The notes beneath the pieces were generated by a model. It ran no database searches. It was not told where the DNA came from and was given only the letters and a program-made list of their open reading frames with translations. 64,000 nt of DNA from Rhodospirillaceae bacterium (GTDB lineage: Bacteria > Pseudomonadota > Alphaproteobacteria > Reyranellales > Reyranellaceae): NCBI GenBank assembly GCA_009772935.1, contig WOUR01000014.1, forward strand, positions 1 to 64,000. Direction: 5' to 3'. Position numbers and translations under genes: made by a program. Position 1 is the stretch's first letter. Each line of letters opens with the position of its first letter. Below, piece by piece: positions 8,480-16,418 of the stretch.

Positions 8480-9193
8480 ATGCCGGCCTGCCGCCAGCAA
8501 TGGACGCTTTGCATGGGCTGTATCGCTACGCGTTGGCTGGAATTGCCGACAATGCTGGGCAGTCTGCTGCTTTGCTTGATTGCATCGGCAATCGCGCAGC
8601 CATCAAGCCCCTTGGACGCAGTGGACTGCGTAGAGATGCAGGTGGGGAAACATACCTATTGCTTCCCTAAGGCGGCGCTCGAAATTCAACAGCGGGGCAA
8701 GCTGCGGCAGGATGTCGTTGTAATGTCGCTCATGATGCCGGACCTGAGACTACCGACGCCGGAAGACAACCGTCGCTTCTATCTCGGTGATGCGTCTCGA
8801 GGAAAGGAGACGACTACCATTGGTCTGGCAGCGCATGGCCCACCGATCTCCTGGGATCAGGCGGTTCGCAATCGGACCAAGTTGGGTGGCCCCATTCCCG
8901 CTGAGGTACCAGGTCCTTTTGGCTTGGTTGAACTCCTCGGGGGGTACCCACGGTCAAATCCTTATGAGAATGAGTTCGTCGCGGTGCGCGACGGGTTTCG
9001 CTTCAAAATAGTTTGTGGCTTTGGAGGAGTCGACGGACGTCCTCACAGCCTTGGGCTTGTGCCGACGTGTCGATCGGAAGTTCCTTTTCGTGATCTCAAG
9101 ATGACCCTTCATTTTCCCGCCGGTCACCTCGATCAATGGAAGGCGCTCCATGATGACGCAATCAGCACGATCACGTCCTGGGCACGAAATTAG
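8480..9193 (+). CDS. Hypothetical exported protein X in the composite locus
   Basis: A 237-aa protein with a hydrophobic export signal (MLGSLLLCLIASAIAQ) beginning at codon 25; the true start may be 8552 or the ATG at codon 12. The mature part has a few cysteines (DCVEMQVGKHTYCF near the N-terminus, VCGFGG and PTCRSE later), suggesting a disulfide-bonded periplasmic domain. I do not recognise the family. It lies 7 nt after the MFS stop, and its base composition is visibly more AT-rich than either neighbour. It is bounded by the MFS 3' end on one side and a remnant hemA 3' end on the other, so it looks like inserted cargo. Confidence 0.6.
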   Translation: MPACRQQWTLCMGCIATRWLELPTMLGSLLLCLIASAIAQPSSPLDAVDCVEMQVGKHTYCFPKAALEIQQRGKLRQDVVVMSLMMPDLRLPTPEDNRRFYLGDASRGKETTTIGLAAHGPPISWDQAVRNRTKLGGPIPAEVPGPFGLVELLGGYPRSNPYENEFVAVRDGFRFKIVCGFGGVDGRPHSLGLVPTCRSEVPFRDLKMTLHFPAGHLDQWKALHDDAISTITSWARN

Positions 9194-9196
9194 CGC

Positions 9197-9279
9197 CTAC
9201 TCCGCGGCGGCACGGCTCCCGAGGCCCAGCGTTCGTGCTGCTGCACTCTCGACTCTGGTCGATGCGGACGGTGGAGTAG
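9197..9279. repeat. Fused remnants of the hemA 3' end and MFS 3' end
   Basis: 9197-9232 matches the last 36 nt of hemA (10401-10436) and reads TLGLGSRAAAE plus stop on the minus strand, against TLGLGSQAAAE in the real gene. 9234-9279 matches the last 46 nt of the MFS gene (8427-8472) and reads VLLHSRLWSMRTVE plus stop, against VLLRSRLWSMRTVE. Most nucleotide differences are synonymous, and the last 26 nt of the MFS copy are identical. The two remnants abut with one base between them. This is the junction expected from a tandem duplication or from joining two alleles of the MFS-hemA gap. Confidence 0.85.
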
Positions 9280-9322
9280 AGGGGGAGAAAGTGGCTTCGC
9301 TGGGCGAATTGGAGATTCGGGC

Positions 9323-10390
9323 ATGAGAATGCGGGAATTCCTGATCTACGGAGCAACCATCCTGATTGCCGTGCTGGGGACCCATCCGACGGCAAATGCC
9401 CAAAGAACTCAGGCCGCGAATCAGTTCCCTGACTTTGCCCTATCGACCGATGGCGGACTTCTCGCCGTCTCAAGAGAGGGGTCAATTGGCCTACTGGATT
9501 GGAGGACCGACAAGCTCGTCATCTTGCCGCGTCCGCCGGGAGTCGGGTCGATGGGCGGCCCGAGCTTCTCGCCTGATGGCAGGAGCCTCGCCGCGGTCGT
9601 TGGCCACGATGGTGAATTCGCGATCTTCGATCTCGCGACGTTACAGGCGACGCAATCCCACAAGAGTGACTGTTGGTTCCGATCGTCGCCAATTTTTCAA
9701 CCGGATGGCAATGCCGTTCTGTTCTCCACCGGAGGTTTTCCGAAATACCTTTGCCTTTACGACTTCAGCAAGCGCACAACATCTATCCCGCTCAAGCGAG
9801 AGGACGGCTTCTACGTCTTAGGGGAGCCGATGTTTGTCGAGCATGGCAAGGTGCTCTTTGTCGGCATTGGCCCGAGAAATTCATCCGTGGCTTCGGCGGT
9901 GGAGAGCTTGGGCGTAAGCAAGACGTCCGCCTTCGTGCCCTACCATCTTGAGTTAGGCGGCATGCCTGAAATCGCCTACCCGGAGCTGGTCAGGCGAGGC
10001 GCAAGGCTGACCAGGGGAATGGCCGGTGGCCCTGCATCGTTTGCGGCGTCGCGTAATGGCGAGAGGGTGGTCTTTATCGATCGATCGCTCACCGAGGAGG
10101 ATCGCGTTGGAAGAGAAAAGGCCGGCCGATTCCGATACGATCTCTTCATGATCGAGGGTGGGGGAACGCGTCAGGTCACCCGTCTGGAGGCGTATCTGGC
10201 GCATCTGGCGATTTCCTACGATGGGAATACCGTAGCGTTTGGAATCCAATCGAAGTCTACGGGCGAACCCTCTGATGCCCAGCGTCTTGACTTGGTCGTA
10301 GTCGATCTTCGTACAAATGAACTTACGAGGATCGACCTCATAGCTCGATTGGACGCAGAGCCGGGTTTTGGCGGCAAGAGCCCGCGGTGA
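9323..10390 (+). CDS. Exported beta-propeller (TolB/WD40-like) protein Y
   Basis: A 355-aa protein with a signal peptide (MRMREFLIYGATILIAVLG, cleavage near ANAQ). It has repeated blade-like motifs: FALSTDGGLLAVSREG, PSFSPDGRSLAAVVG, PIFQPDGNAVLFSTG, SFAASRNGERVVFID and AISYDGNTVAFGI. The S-x-DG-x-x-L/V-A-F pattern is that of TolB-type propellers, predicted periplasmic. The ATG follows GGAGATTCGGGC. Like protein X, it lies between the MFS 3' remnant and the real hemA 3' end, and is more AT-rich than the neighbours. The function is probably binding rather than catalytic; partner unknown. Confidence 0.7.
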   Translation: MRMREFLIYGATILIAVLGTHPTANAQRTQAANQFPDFALSTDGGLLAVSREGSIGLLDWRTDKLVILPRPPGVGSMGGPSFSPDGRSLAAVVGHDGEFAIFDLATLQATQSHKSDCWFRSSPIFQPDGNAVLFSTGGFPKYLCLYDFSKRTTSIPLKREDGFYVLGEPMFVEHGKVLFVGIGPRNSSVASAVESLGVSKTSAFVPYHLELGGMPEIAYPELVRRGARLTRGMAGGPASFAASRNGERVVFIDRSLTEEDRVGREKAGRFRYDLFMIEGGGTRQVTRLEAYLAHLAISYDGNTVAFGIQSKSTGEPSDAQRLDLVVVDLRTNELTRIDLIARLDAEPGFGGKSPR

Positions 10391-10400
10391 GTGGGCGTGC

Positions 10401-11624
10401 CTATTCCGCAGCGGCCTGGGAGCCGAGGCCCAGCGTCTGCCATACGTCCTGCAGGGCCGCGACAAGGCGGGTCATATCTTCGTCGCCGTGCAGCGGTGTC
10501 GGCGTGAGACGCAGGCGCTCGGTGCCGCGCGGCACGGTGGGGTAGTTGATCGGCTGCACGTAGATGGCGTGACGGTCGAGCAGCAGGTCGCTTGCCTGCT
10601 TGCAGAGGGCGGCATCGCCTACGAAGACCGGCACGATGTGCGTGGTCGAGGGCATCACCGGCAGGCCGGCCGCGGCGAGGCGGCGCTTCAGGGTGGCGGC
10701 GCGCTCCTGATGGCGGACGCGCAGTTCCGGCTGGCTGCTGACCAGGCGCACGCTGGCGAGGGCCGCGGCGGCGATCGCGGGCGGCAGCGAGGTGGTGAAG
10801 ATGAAGCCCGAGCCGCAGGAGCGCACGAAGTCGATTGTGGTCGCCGTCGAGGCGATGTAGCCGCCGACCACGCCGAACGCCTTGGCAAGCGTCGCCTGGA
10901 CGATGTCGACCTTGTCGAGCACGCCGTCACGCTCGGCAACGCCCGCGCCGCGCGCGCCATACATGCCGACGGCATGGACTTCGTCGAGATAGGTGAGGGC
11001 GCCATGGCGATGGGCGATGTCGCAAATCTCGCCGATCGGCGACACATCGCCGTCCATCGAATAGACCGACTCGAAGGCCACGATCTTCGGCGTCGCAGGA
11101 TCGGCGGCGGCGAGAAGCTCCTCGAGATGACGCGGATCGTTGTGCCGGAAGATGCGGCGCGCGGCGCCGGAGTGGCGGATGCCTGCGATCATCGACGCGT
11201 GATTGAAGGCGTCGGAATAGAGCTCGCAGCCCGGCAGCAGCGCGCCCAGGGTCTGCAGGGTCGTCTCGTTGGCAACATAGCCCGAGGTGAAGACGAGGGC
11301 GGCTTCCTTGCCGTGAAGCGCGGCCAACTCGCGTTCCAGCGCGGCATGCAGCGTATTGGTGCCCGAGATGTTGCGCGTGCCGCCGGCTCCGGAGCCCTGC
11401 GCGCCGATCGCGGCCTGCATGGCTTCGACGACCGCAGGATGCTGGCCCATGGCGAGATAGTCGTTGCTGCACCAGACCGTGACATCGCGCGGCGCTTCAC
11501 CTTCGCGATGCAGACGGGCGCGCGGGAAGGCACCGACGATGCGTTCCAGTTCGGCGAAGACGCGATAGCGTCCTTCATCGCGAAGTCGGTCCAAATGGCC
11601 GTGGAAGAAGGCTTCGTAGTCCAT
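10401..11624 (-). CDS. hemA: 5-aminolevulinate synthase
   Basis: A PLP enzyme making 5-aminolevulinate from glycine and succinyl-CoA, the first step of haem synthesis in alphaproteobacteria (C4 route). The 407 residues are full length. VTVWCSNDYLAMG (48-60) and SGAGGTRNISGTN (78-90) bind substrate. VFTSGYVANE, SDAFNHASMI, ESVYSMDGD and YLDEVHAVGMYG are the fold-type I signature, and TLAKAFG holds the PLP lysine at residue 248. That is the same position as in the Rhodobacter enzymes. MDYEAFF at 11624 is the usual N-terminus; an upstream in-frame ATG is less likely. The 3' end is duplicated at 9197-9232. Confidence 0.95.
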   Translation of the reverse strand: MDYEAFFHGHLDRLRDEGRYRVFAELERIVGAFPRARLHREGEAPRDVTVWCSNDYLAMGQHPAVVEAMQAAIGAQGSGAGGTRNISGTNTLHAALERELAALHGKEAALVFTSGYVANETTLQTLGALLPGCELYSDAFNHASMIAGIRHSGAARRIFRHNDPRHLEELLAAADPATPKIVAFESVYSMDGDVSPIGEICDIAHRHGALTYLDEVHAVGMYGARGAGVAERDGVLDKVDIVQATLAKAFGVVGGYIASTATTIDFVRSCGSGFIFTTSLPPAIAAAALASVRLVSSQPELRVRHQERAATLKRRLAAAGLPVMPSTTHIVPVFVGDAALCKQASDLLLDRHAIYVQPINYPTVPRGTERLRLTPTPLHGDEDMTRLVAALQDVWQTLGLGSQAAAE

Positions 11625-11730
11625 GGGCAAGTGTCTCCCGCGCACTCACTCTAGGCGCAAGGCGCTTTTTGTCCGCAGCCACAATTGGTCGCGTTGACGT
11701 ACGTCAAACGAGAACGGTTCGCAGTAACGG

Positions 11731-12084
11731 TCAGCGCAGCAAGGGAACAAGGAGCGCGAGGCTGAGAAAGAGCGAGACCGAAAGGAGAGGGAGGGATCCC
11801 AGCCATCGTGTCGGTGCCGGCAGCCCGTCCCAATGGCGCAGCGTCGGTACGGCAGCCCACAGAGCAAACAAAAACCCCAGGACCCAGAACAGGAGGGCGA
11901 GGGGCATCGCGACGTTCACTTGGTCGTCGGTCGCCGTCGAGATGCCGAAGCCCACGACGGCCGGCGGGATTGCGGCGGTGAACAGGGACACTGCCCAGAT
12001 CGCGCGGGTGCGGATGCGCTGGCCCGTTCCGAAGGGTGGCGTGCGAACGGCCGTCGCGCCGCCGCCTTCGGAGCCGGCGCTCAC
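11731..12084 (-). CDS. Small three-helix membrane protein (117 aa)
   Basis: Starts at GTG 12084, two bases after the stop of the aminotransferase gene, so it is translationally coupled to it. After a polar N-terminus of about 27 residues there are three hydrophobic segments at roughly 29-49, 56-79 and 93-115, with WAAVPTLRHWDGLP between the second and third. No family is recognised and no catalytic motif is visible. It could be an accessory membrane protein for export or sensing, but the operon partner gives no clear clue. Confidence 0.6.
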   Translation of the reverse strand: MSAGSEGGGATAVRTPPFGTGQRIRTRAIWAVSLFTAAIPPAVVGFGISTATDDQVNVAMPLALLFWVLGFLFALWAAVPTLRHWDGLPAPTRWLGSLPLLSVSLFLSLALLVPLLR

Positions 12085-12086
12085 GA

Positions 12087-13499
12087 TCAGCCCTTGAACA
12101 GGCCTTCCGACCTGAGGTCGGCGAGGGCGGCGTCGAACGCCTGGCGCAGGCGGCCGAACAGGTCGCCGAGTTCGCTCTCGTTGATGACCAGCGGGGGGCA
12201 GATCGCGACGCGGTCGCCCATGTTGCGGATGAACAGGCCGCGCGCCACGGCGTGGTTGTAGACGCGCAGGCCGGCGGCGCCGGGCGCGCCGAGGTCGAAC
12301 GGCGTCTTGGTCTTCTTGTCGGCGACGATCTCGAGCGCGCCCATCATGCCGATGCTCATCGCCTCGCCGACCAGCGGGTGATCGGCAAACGACTGCACGT
12401 GCTGGGTGAAGAGCGGGCTCATGCGCTTGGCGTGACCGAACAGGTCGGTCTCGTCGTAGATCTTCTGCGCTTCGAGCGCGACCGCGGCGGCGACGGGATG
12501 GCCGGAATAGGTGAAGCCGTGGCCCCAGGTGCCGATCTTGTCGCTCTCGCTCATCAGCGCCTGGTAGACCTTCTCGCTCACCATTACCGCCGAGATCGGC
12601 AGGAACGACGCCGACAGCGCCTTGGCGCAGGTCAGGATGTCGGGCTTGATGTTCATCGTCTGGCTGCCCCAGACATTGCCGGTGCGCCCGAAGCCGCAGA
12701 TCACCTCGTCGGCGACGAACAGCATGTCGTACTTGGTGCAGACCGCCTGGATCTTCTCATAGTAGCCCTTGGGTGGCACGATGACGCCGCCGGCGCCCAT
12801 CACCGGCTCGCAGATCATCGCGGCCACCTGGTCGGCGCCGCCTTCCTTGATGATCAGCGCCTCGAGTTCCTCGGCGCAGCGCGTGGCGAACTGCTCCTCG
12901 GTCTCGCCCTCGACGCCGAAGCGGTAGAAGTGCGGGCAGGTCGTGTGCAGCACGCCCTGGATCGGCAGGTCGAACGAACGATGGTTGGCCGGCAGGCCGG
13001 TCAGGCTTGCGGAGGCCACGGTGACGCCGTGATAGCCCTTGGTACGCGAGACGATCTTCTTCTTCTGCGGACGGCCCAGCGCATTGTTCATGTACCACAC
13101 CATCTTCACGACGGTGTCATTGGCCTCGGAGCCCGAGTTGGCGAAGAACACCTTCGACATCTCGACGGGCGCCATCGACTTCAGCTTCTCCGCGAGGTTG
13201 ATCGCGGGCTCATGGGAGCGCTGATTGAAGGCGTGATAGAAGGGCAGCTGCTTCATCTGCTCGTACGCGACCGTCGCCAGCCGCTCGTTGCTGAAGCCCA
13301 GCGCCGCCGACCAGAGGCCGGCCATGCCCTCAATGTACTCCTTGCCGTCGTCGTCCATGACGTAGACGCCGCGGCCGCGCACGATAGTCAGCGGTCCGGT
13401 CTGCTCGTGCTTCTTGAAGTTGGTGTAGGGGTGAAGATGGTGTGCGATGTCCCGCGAAGCGTTGGAATTGCCGCGAAAGCTGCGAGAAACGTCATTCAT
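12087..13499 (-). CDS. Class III aminotransferase (omega-amino acid:pyruvate type)
   Basis: A 470-aa PLP enzyme moving an amino group from a terminal amine or omega-amino acid to a keto acid. Motifs: YIEGMAGLWSAALGF (the omega-aminotransferase N-terminal motif), FFANSGSEANDTVVK, KGYHGVTVAS, CEPVMGAGGVIVPP, FVADEVICGFGRTG and ILTCAKALSASFLP with the PLP lysine near 292. HGFTYSGHPVA is typical of the pyruvate-dependent group including taurine-, beta-alanine- and amine-pyruvate enzymes. Substrate is not resolved. MNDVSRSF at 13499 has a GGGG site upstream. It diverges from the peptide-transporter operon across 201 nt, which suggests joint regulation. Confidence 0.9.
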   Translation of the reverse strand: MNDVSRSFRGNSNASRDIAHHLHPYTNFKKHEQTGPLTIVRGRGVYVMDDDGKEYIEGMAGLWSAALGFSNERLATVAYEQMKQLPFYHAFNQRSHEPAINLAEKLKSMAPVEMSKVFFANSGSEANDTVVKMVWYMNNALGRPQKKKIVSRTKGYHGVTVASASLTGLPANHRSFDLPIQGVLHTTCPHFYRFGVEGETEEQFATRCAEELEALIIKEGGADQVAAMICEPVMGAGGVIVPPKGYYEKIQAVCTKYDMLFVADEVICGFGRTGNVWGSQTMNIKPDILTCAKALSASFLPISAVMVSEKVYQALMSESDKIGTWGHGFTYSGHPVAAAVALEAQKIYDETDLFGHAKRMSPLFTQHVQSFADHPLVGEAMSIGMMGALEIVADKKTKTPFDLGAPGAAGLRVYNHAVARGLFIRNMGDRVAICPPLVINESELGDLFGRLRQAFDAALADLRSEGLFKG

Positions 13500-13581
13500 G
13501 CCGGTACCCCTGGACTGTGATGCCGCGCACGATAGCCCGCCCGAGGCCGAAGTACACTGTATCTGAGCATGCAAATTTTTT

Positions 13582-13619
13582 GTGCAATTGACGGCCTTCG
13601 GGCCGCGGTGCAATTTGAC
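13582..13619. repeat. Direct repeat in the divergent aminotransferase/ABC promoter region
   Basis: GTGCAATTGAC (13582-13592) and GTGCAATTTGAC (13608-13619) lie 26 nt apart, with GGCCTTCGGGCC (13593-13604) forming a small hairpin between them. They sit in the only space between two divergent genes, so they are candidate operator half-sites. No regulator gene is adjacent. Confidence 0.35.
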
Positions 13620-13700
13620 TGAAATATCGCTGACGCAGGGCCGGCGGCCGGGGAGGCCCTCTTGCGTACGCGAACGGGGACCATCGAAGGGGTTGAATTC

Positions 13701-15317
13701 ATGAACTTCAAACTGCGGCATTCAGTGGCGCTGGCGGCACTCGCCTGTGCCGGTTTCGGCTTCGTTCCGTCGTCGGCCGACGCCAAGACGTTCAAGTGGG
13801 CCAACTCGGGCGACGTCAGCTCGATGGACCCCTATGCCCGTCAGGAGACGTTCCTCCTCACTTTCAATTCTAACATCTACGATCCGCTGATCCGCCGCGA
13901 CAAGGACCTGAAGCTCGAGCCGGCGCTGGCGACGAAGTGGGGCCAGACCGACCCGACGACATGGTTCTTCGATATCCGTCCGGGCGTGAAGTTCCATGAC
14001 GGCACGCCGCTCACGGCCGACGACGTCGTCTTCTCCCTCAATCGCGCCAACGGCCCCGGCTCGAACATGGGCAGCAACTTCGTCTCCGTGAAGGAGATCA
14101 AGAAAGTCGGCGACCTGCGCGTCGAGGTGACGACCAAGTACCCCGATCCGCTGCTCGCCGACAAATGGGCGGCTCTCGGCATGATGTCGAAGGCGTGGGC
14201 CGAGAAGAACAACGCGCTCAATTCGGCCGACATGACCAAGAACGAGGAGAACTTCGCGACCCGCAATGCCATGGGAACCGGCCCGTTCATGCTCAAGGAG
14301 CGGCGCGCCGGCGAGAAGACCATTCTCGTGGCCAATCCGAACTGGTGGGACAAGCCGGTCCACAACCTCACCGAGGTTGTCTTCACGCCGGTGGCCAACC
14401 CCGCGACCCGCGTCGCAGCGCTCAAGGCGGGCGACATCGACATGACCTACGAGGTGCCGCCGGCCGACACCGAGAGCCTCAAGCGTGACGCCAACGTCAA
14501 GGTGCTGGAAGGCCCCGAGACCCGCGTCGTCTTCCTCGGCTTCGACCAGGAGCGCCCGGAACTGCTTGAGTCGAACGTCAAGGGCAAGAACCCGTTCAAG
14601 GACAAGAAGGTGCGCGAAGCCATCCATCGCTCGATCGACGTCGACGCGATCAAGCGCACCGTGATGCGCGGCCAGTCTTTCCCGACCAACCTGATGGTGG
14701 CGCCGGGAATCAACGGCTACATGAAGGATCTCGACAAGCGGCCTGCCATCCTGAAGCCGGAAGAGGCCAAGAAGATGCTGGCCGACGCAGGCTATCCCAA
14801 CGGCTTCGAAGTCGGGATGGACTGCCCCAACGACCGCTACGTCAACGACGAGAAGATCTGCCAGGCCGTGGTCGCGATGCTGGCCAAGATCGGCGTCAAG
14901 GTGAACCTGCGGGCCCAGACCCGTAACCTCTACTTCGCTAAGATCCTGCGCAAAGCCGACCTGTCGCCCGGCGATACCAGCTTCTACATGCTGGGCTGGT
15001 CGCCGGCGCAGACCTACGACGTCCACAATGTCTTCGAGGCGCTGATCCAGACGCCGAACAAGGCGACCAAGAAGGGCCAGTTCAATGCCGGCGGTTATTC
15101 CAACCCGGCCCTCGACAAGCTGGCCGACGCCATGGAGCAGGAGACCGACAAGGCCAAGCGCGATGCCATGATCAAGGAAGCGACCAAGCTGTACGTCGAC
15201 GATTTCGCCTACGTTCCCCTGCATCAGCAGGCGGTCGTGTGGGCGGCGCGTAAGAACATCGACCTGGTGCAGCCCGCCGACAACAGCTTCCCGCTGCGCT
15301 TCGTCACCGTGAAGTAG
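13701..15317 (+). CDS. Peptide ABC transporter substrate-binding protein (family 5)
   Basis: A 538-aa periplasmic binding protein of the DppA/OppA family. The signal peptide spans about residues 1-28 (MNFKLRHSVALAALACAG, ending at SADA). The mature protein starts TFKWANSGDVSSMDPYA. The family hallmark occurs as FDIRPGVKFHDGTPLTADDV, and later as KVREAIHRSIDVDAI and ILKPEEAKKMLADAGYPNG. The start at 13701 is taken because the signal peptide begins there with GGGG just upstream. It is the first gene of a complete operon (SBP, two permeases, two ATPases, M20 hydrolase), with a stable hairpin after it. Cargo is probably di/oligopeptides; other solutes of this family cannot be excluded. Confidence 0.9.
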   Translation: MNFKLRHSVALAALACAGFGFVPSSADAKTFKWANSGDVSSMDPYARQETFLLTFNSNIYDPLIRRDKDLKLEPALATKWGQTDPTTWFFDIRPGVKFHDGTPLTADDVVFSLNRANGPGSNMGSNFVSVKEIKKVGDLRVEVTTKYPDPLLADKWAALGMMSKAWAEKNNALNSADMTKNEENFATRNAMGTGPFMLKERRAGEKTILVANPNWWDKPVHNLTEVVFTPVANPATRVAALKAGDIDMTYEVPPADTESLKRDANVKVLEGPETRVVFLGFDQERPELLESNVKGKNPFKDKKVREAIHRSIDVDAIKRTVMRGQSFPTNLMVAPGINGYMKDLDKRPAILKPEEAKKMLADAGYPNGFEVGMDCPNDRYVNDEKICQAVVAMLAKIGVKVNLRAQTRNLYFAKILRKADLSPGDTSFYMLGWSPAQTYDVHNVFEALIQTPNKATKKGQFNAGGYSNPALDKLADAMEQETDKAKRDAMIKEATKLYVDDFAYVPLHQQAVVWAARKNIDLVQPADNSFPLRFVTVK

Positions 15318-15340
15318 CGGCGCCACGTCAAGCCCAAATC

Positions 15341-15371
15341 GGCCCCGGTTGCAGGACCTGCAACCGGGGCC
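15341..15371 (+). terminator. Strong intercistronic hairpin after the binding-protein gene
   Basis: A perfect 15-nt inverted repeat, GGCCCCGGTTGCAGG then CCTGCAACCGGGGCC, has a single base between the arms. A weak GGTTCCGTTTT follows. Such hairpins between a binding-protein gene and its permeases usually act as partial terminators or 3' stabilisers, so the binding protein is made in excess. Confidence 0.7.
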
Positions 15372-15424
15372 GGTTCCGTTTTGGTGCCTTTCCTGCTAGG
15401 CCTGCCACCGGATCACGCCACCAG

Positions 15425-16417
15425 ATGCTCGCCTTCATCCTCCGACGTATTCTGCAATCGAGTGCCGTGCTGCTTGCAGTCGGTCTGGTTGCCTTTTCGC
15501 TGTTCCGCTACGTCGGCGATCCGGTCAACGCGATGGTCGGCCAGGACACCTCGATGGAGGAGCGCGACGCGCTGCGCGAGAAGCTGGGTCTCAACGACCC
15601 CGCGCCGGTGCAGTTCTTTCATTTCATTGCCAATGCGGCGCGTGGCAATTTCGGGCTGTCCTACCGTACGTCGGAGCCGGTCGGCCGTTTGATTCTGGAG
15701 CGCGTGCCGGCGACCCTCGAGCTTTCCTTCTGCGCCGCGGTGTTCGTGCTGTTCGTCGGCGTACCGATGGGTGTCTACACCGGGCTTTACCCAAAGCACT
15801 GGTCGAGCCGGCTGCTGCAGGCGATTTCCCTGATCGGCATTTCGCTGCCGACCTTCCTGATCGGCATTCTCCTGATCATGGTATTCGCCGTGATGCTGCA
15901 CTGGCTGCCGTCATTCGGTCGCGGCGACACCGTGAGGGTCGGCTGGTGGGTCACCAATTTCCTGACCTTGTCGGGCCTCAAGGCACTGATCCTGCCATCC
16001 ATCACGCTTGGCCTGTTCCAACTCACGCTCATCATGCGTCTGGTGCGCTCGGAGATGCTGGAAGTGATGCGCACGGAGTACATCAAGTTCGCGCGGGCGC
16101 GCGGCCTGACCAACAGGGCGATAAACTTCGGCCACGCACTCAAGAACACGCTGGTCCCGGTGATTACCGTCGCCGGCCTGCAGCTCGGCAGCCTGATCGC
16201 CTTCGCCGTCGTTACCGAGACGGTGTTCGCGTGGCCGGGCGTCGGCCAGCTCTTCATCCAGTCGGTGCAGTTTTCCGACATCCCGGTGATGGCGGCCTAC
16301 CTGCTGCTGATCGGATTGTTCTTCGTCCTGGTCAATCTCGTCGTCGATCTTCTCTATTTCGCCGTCGACCCTCGCCTGCGCAGCCAGGGTGGCGGCGCGC
16401 GCGTGGCGGGGCACTGA
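15425..16417 (+). CDS. Peptide ABC transporter permease (DppB-like)
   Basis: A 330-aa inner-membrane subunit with an N-terminal helix (RILQSSAVLLAVGLVAFSLF), a periplasmic loop with GLNDPAPVQFFHF, and five more membrane spans. The cytoplasmic coupling (EAA) loop is YIKFARARGLTNRAINFGHA. It pairs with the next gene to form the channel. The second half carries VTETVFAWPGVGQLFIQSV, characteristic of DppB/OppB. The start ATG at 15425 lies about 50 nt after the hairpin. The following permease starts 2 nt after this stop. Confidence 0.9.
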   Translation: MLAFILRRILQSSAVLLAVGLVAFSLFRYVGDPVNAMVGQDTSMEERDALREKLGLNDPAPVQFFHFIANAARGNFGLSYRTSEPVGRLILERVPATLELSFCAAVFVLFVGVPMGVYTGLYPKHWSSRLLQAISLIGISLPTFLIGILLIMVFAVMLHWLPSFGRGDTVRVGWWVTNFLTLSGLKALILPSITLGLFQLTLIMRLVRSEMLEVMRTEYIKFARARGLTNRAINFGHALKNTLVPVITVAGLQLGSLIAFAVVTETVFAWPGVGQLFIQSVQFSDIPVMAAYLLLIGLFFVLVNLVVDLLYFAVDPRLRSQGGGARVAGH

Positions 16418-16418
16418 C

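Noticed and set aside
10368..11654. Very long open frames antisense to hemA and to other GC-rich genes
   Set aside because: They are mirror frames of strongly supported genes and contain histidine/arginine/glycine-rich strings typical of antisense GC-rich codons.
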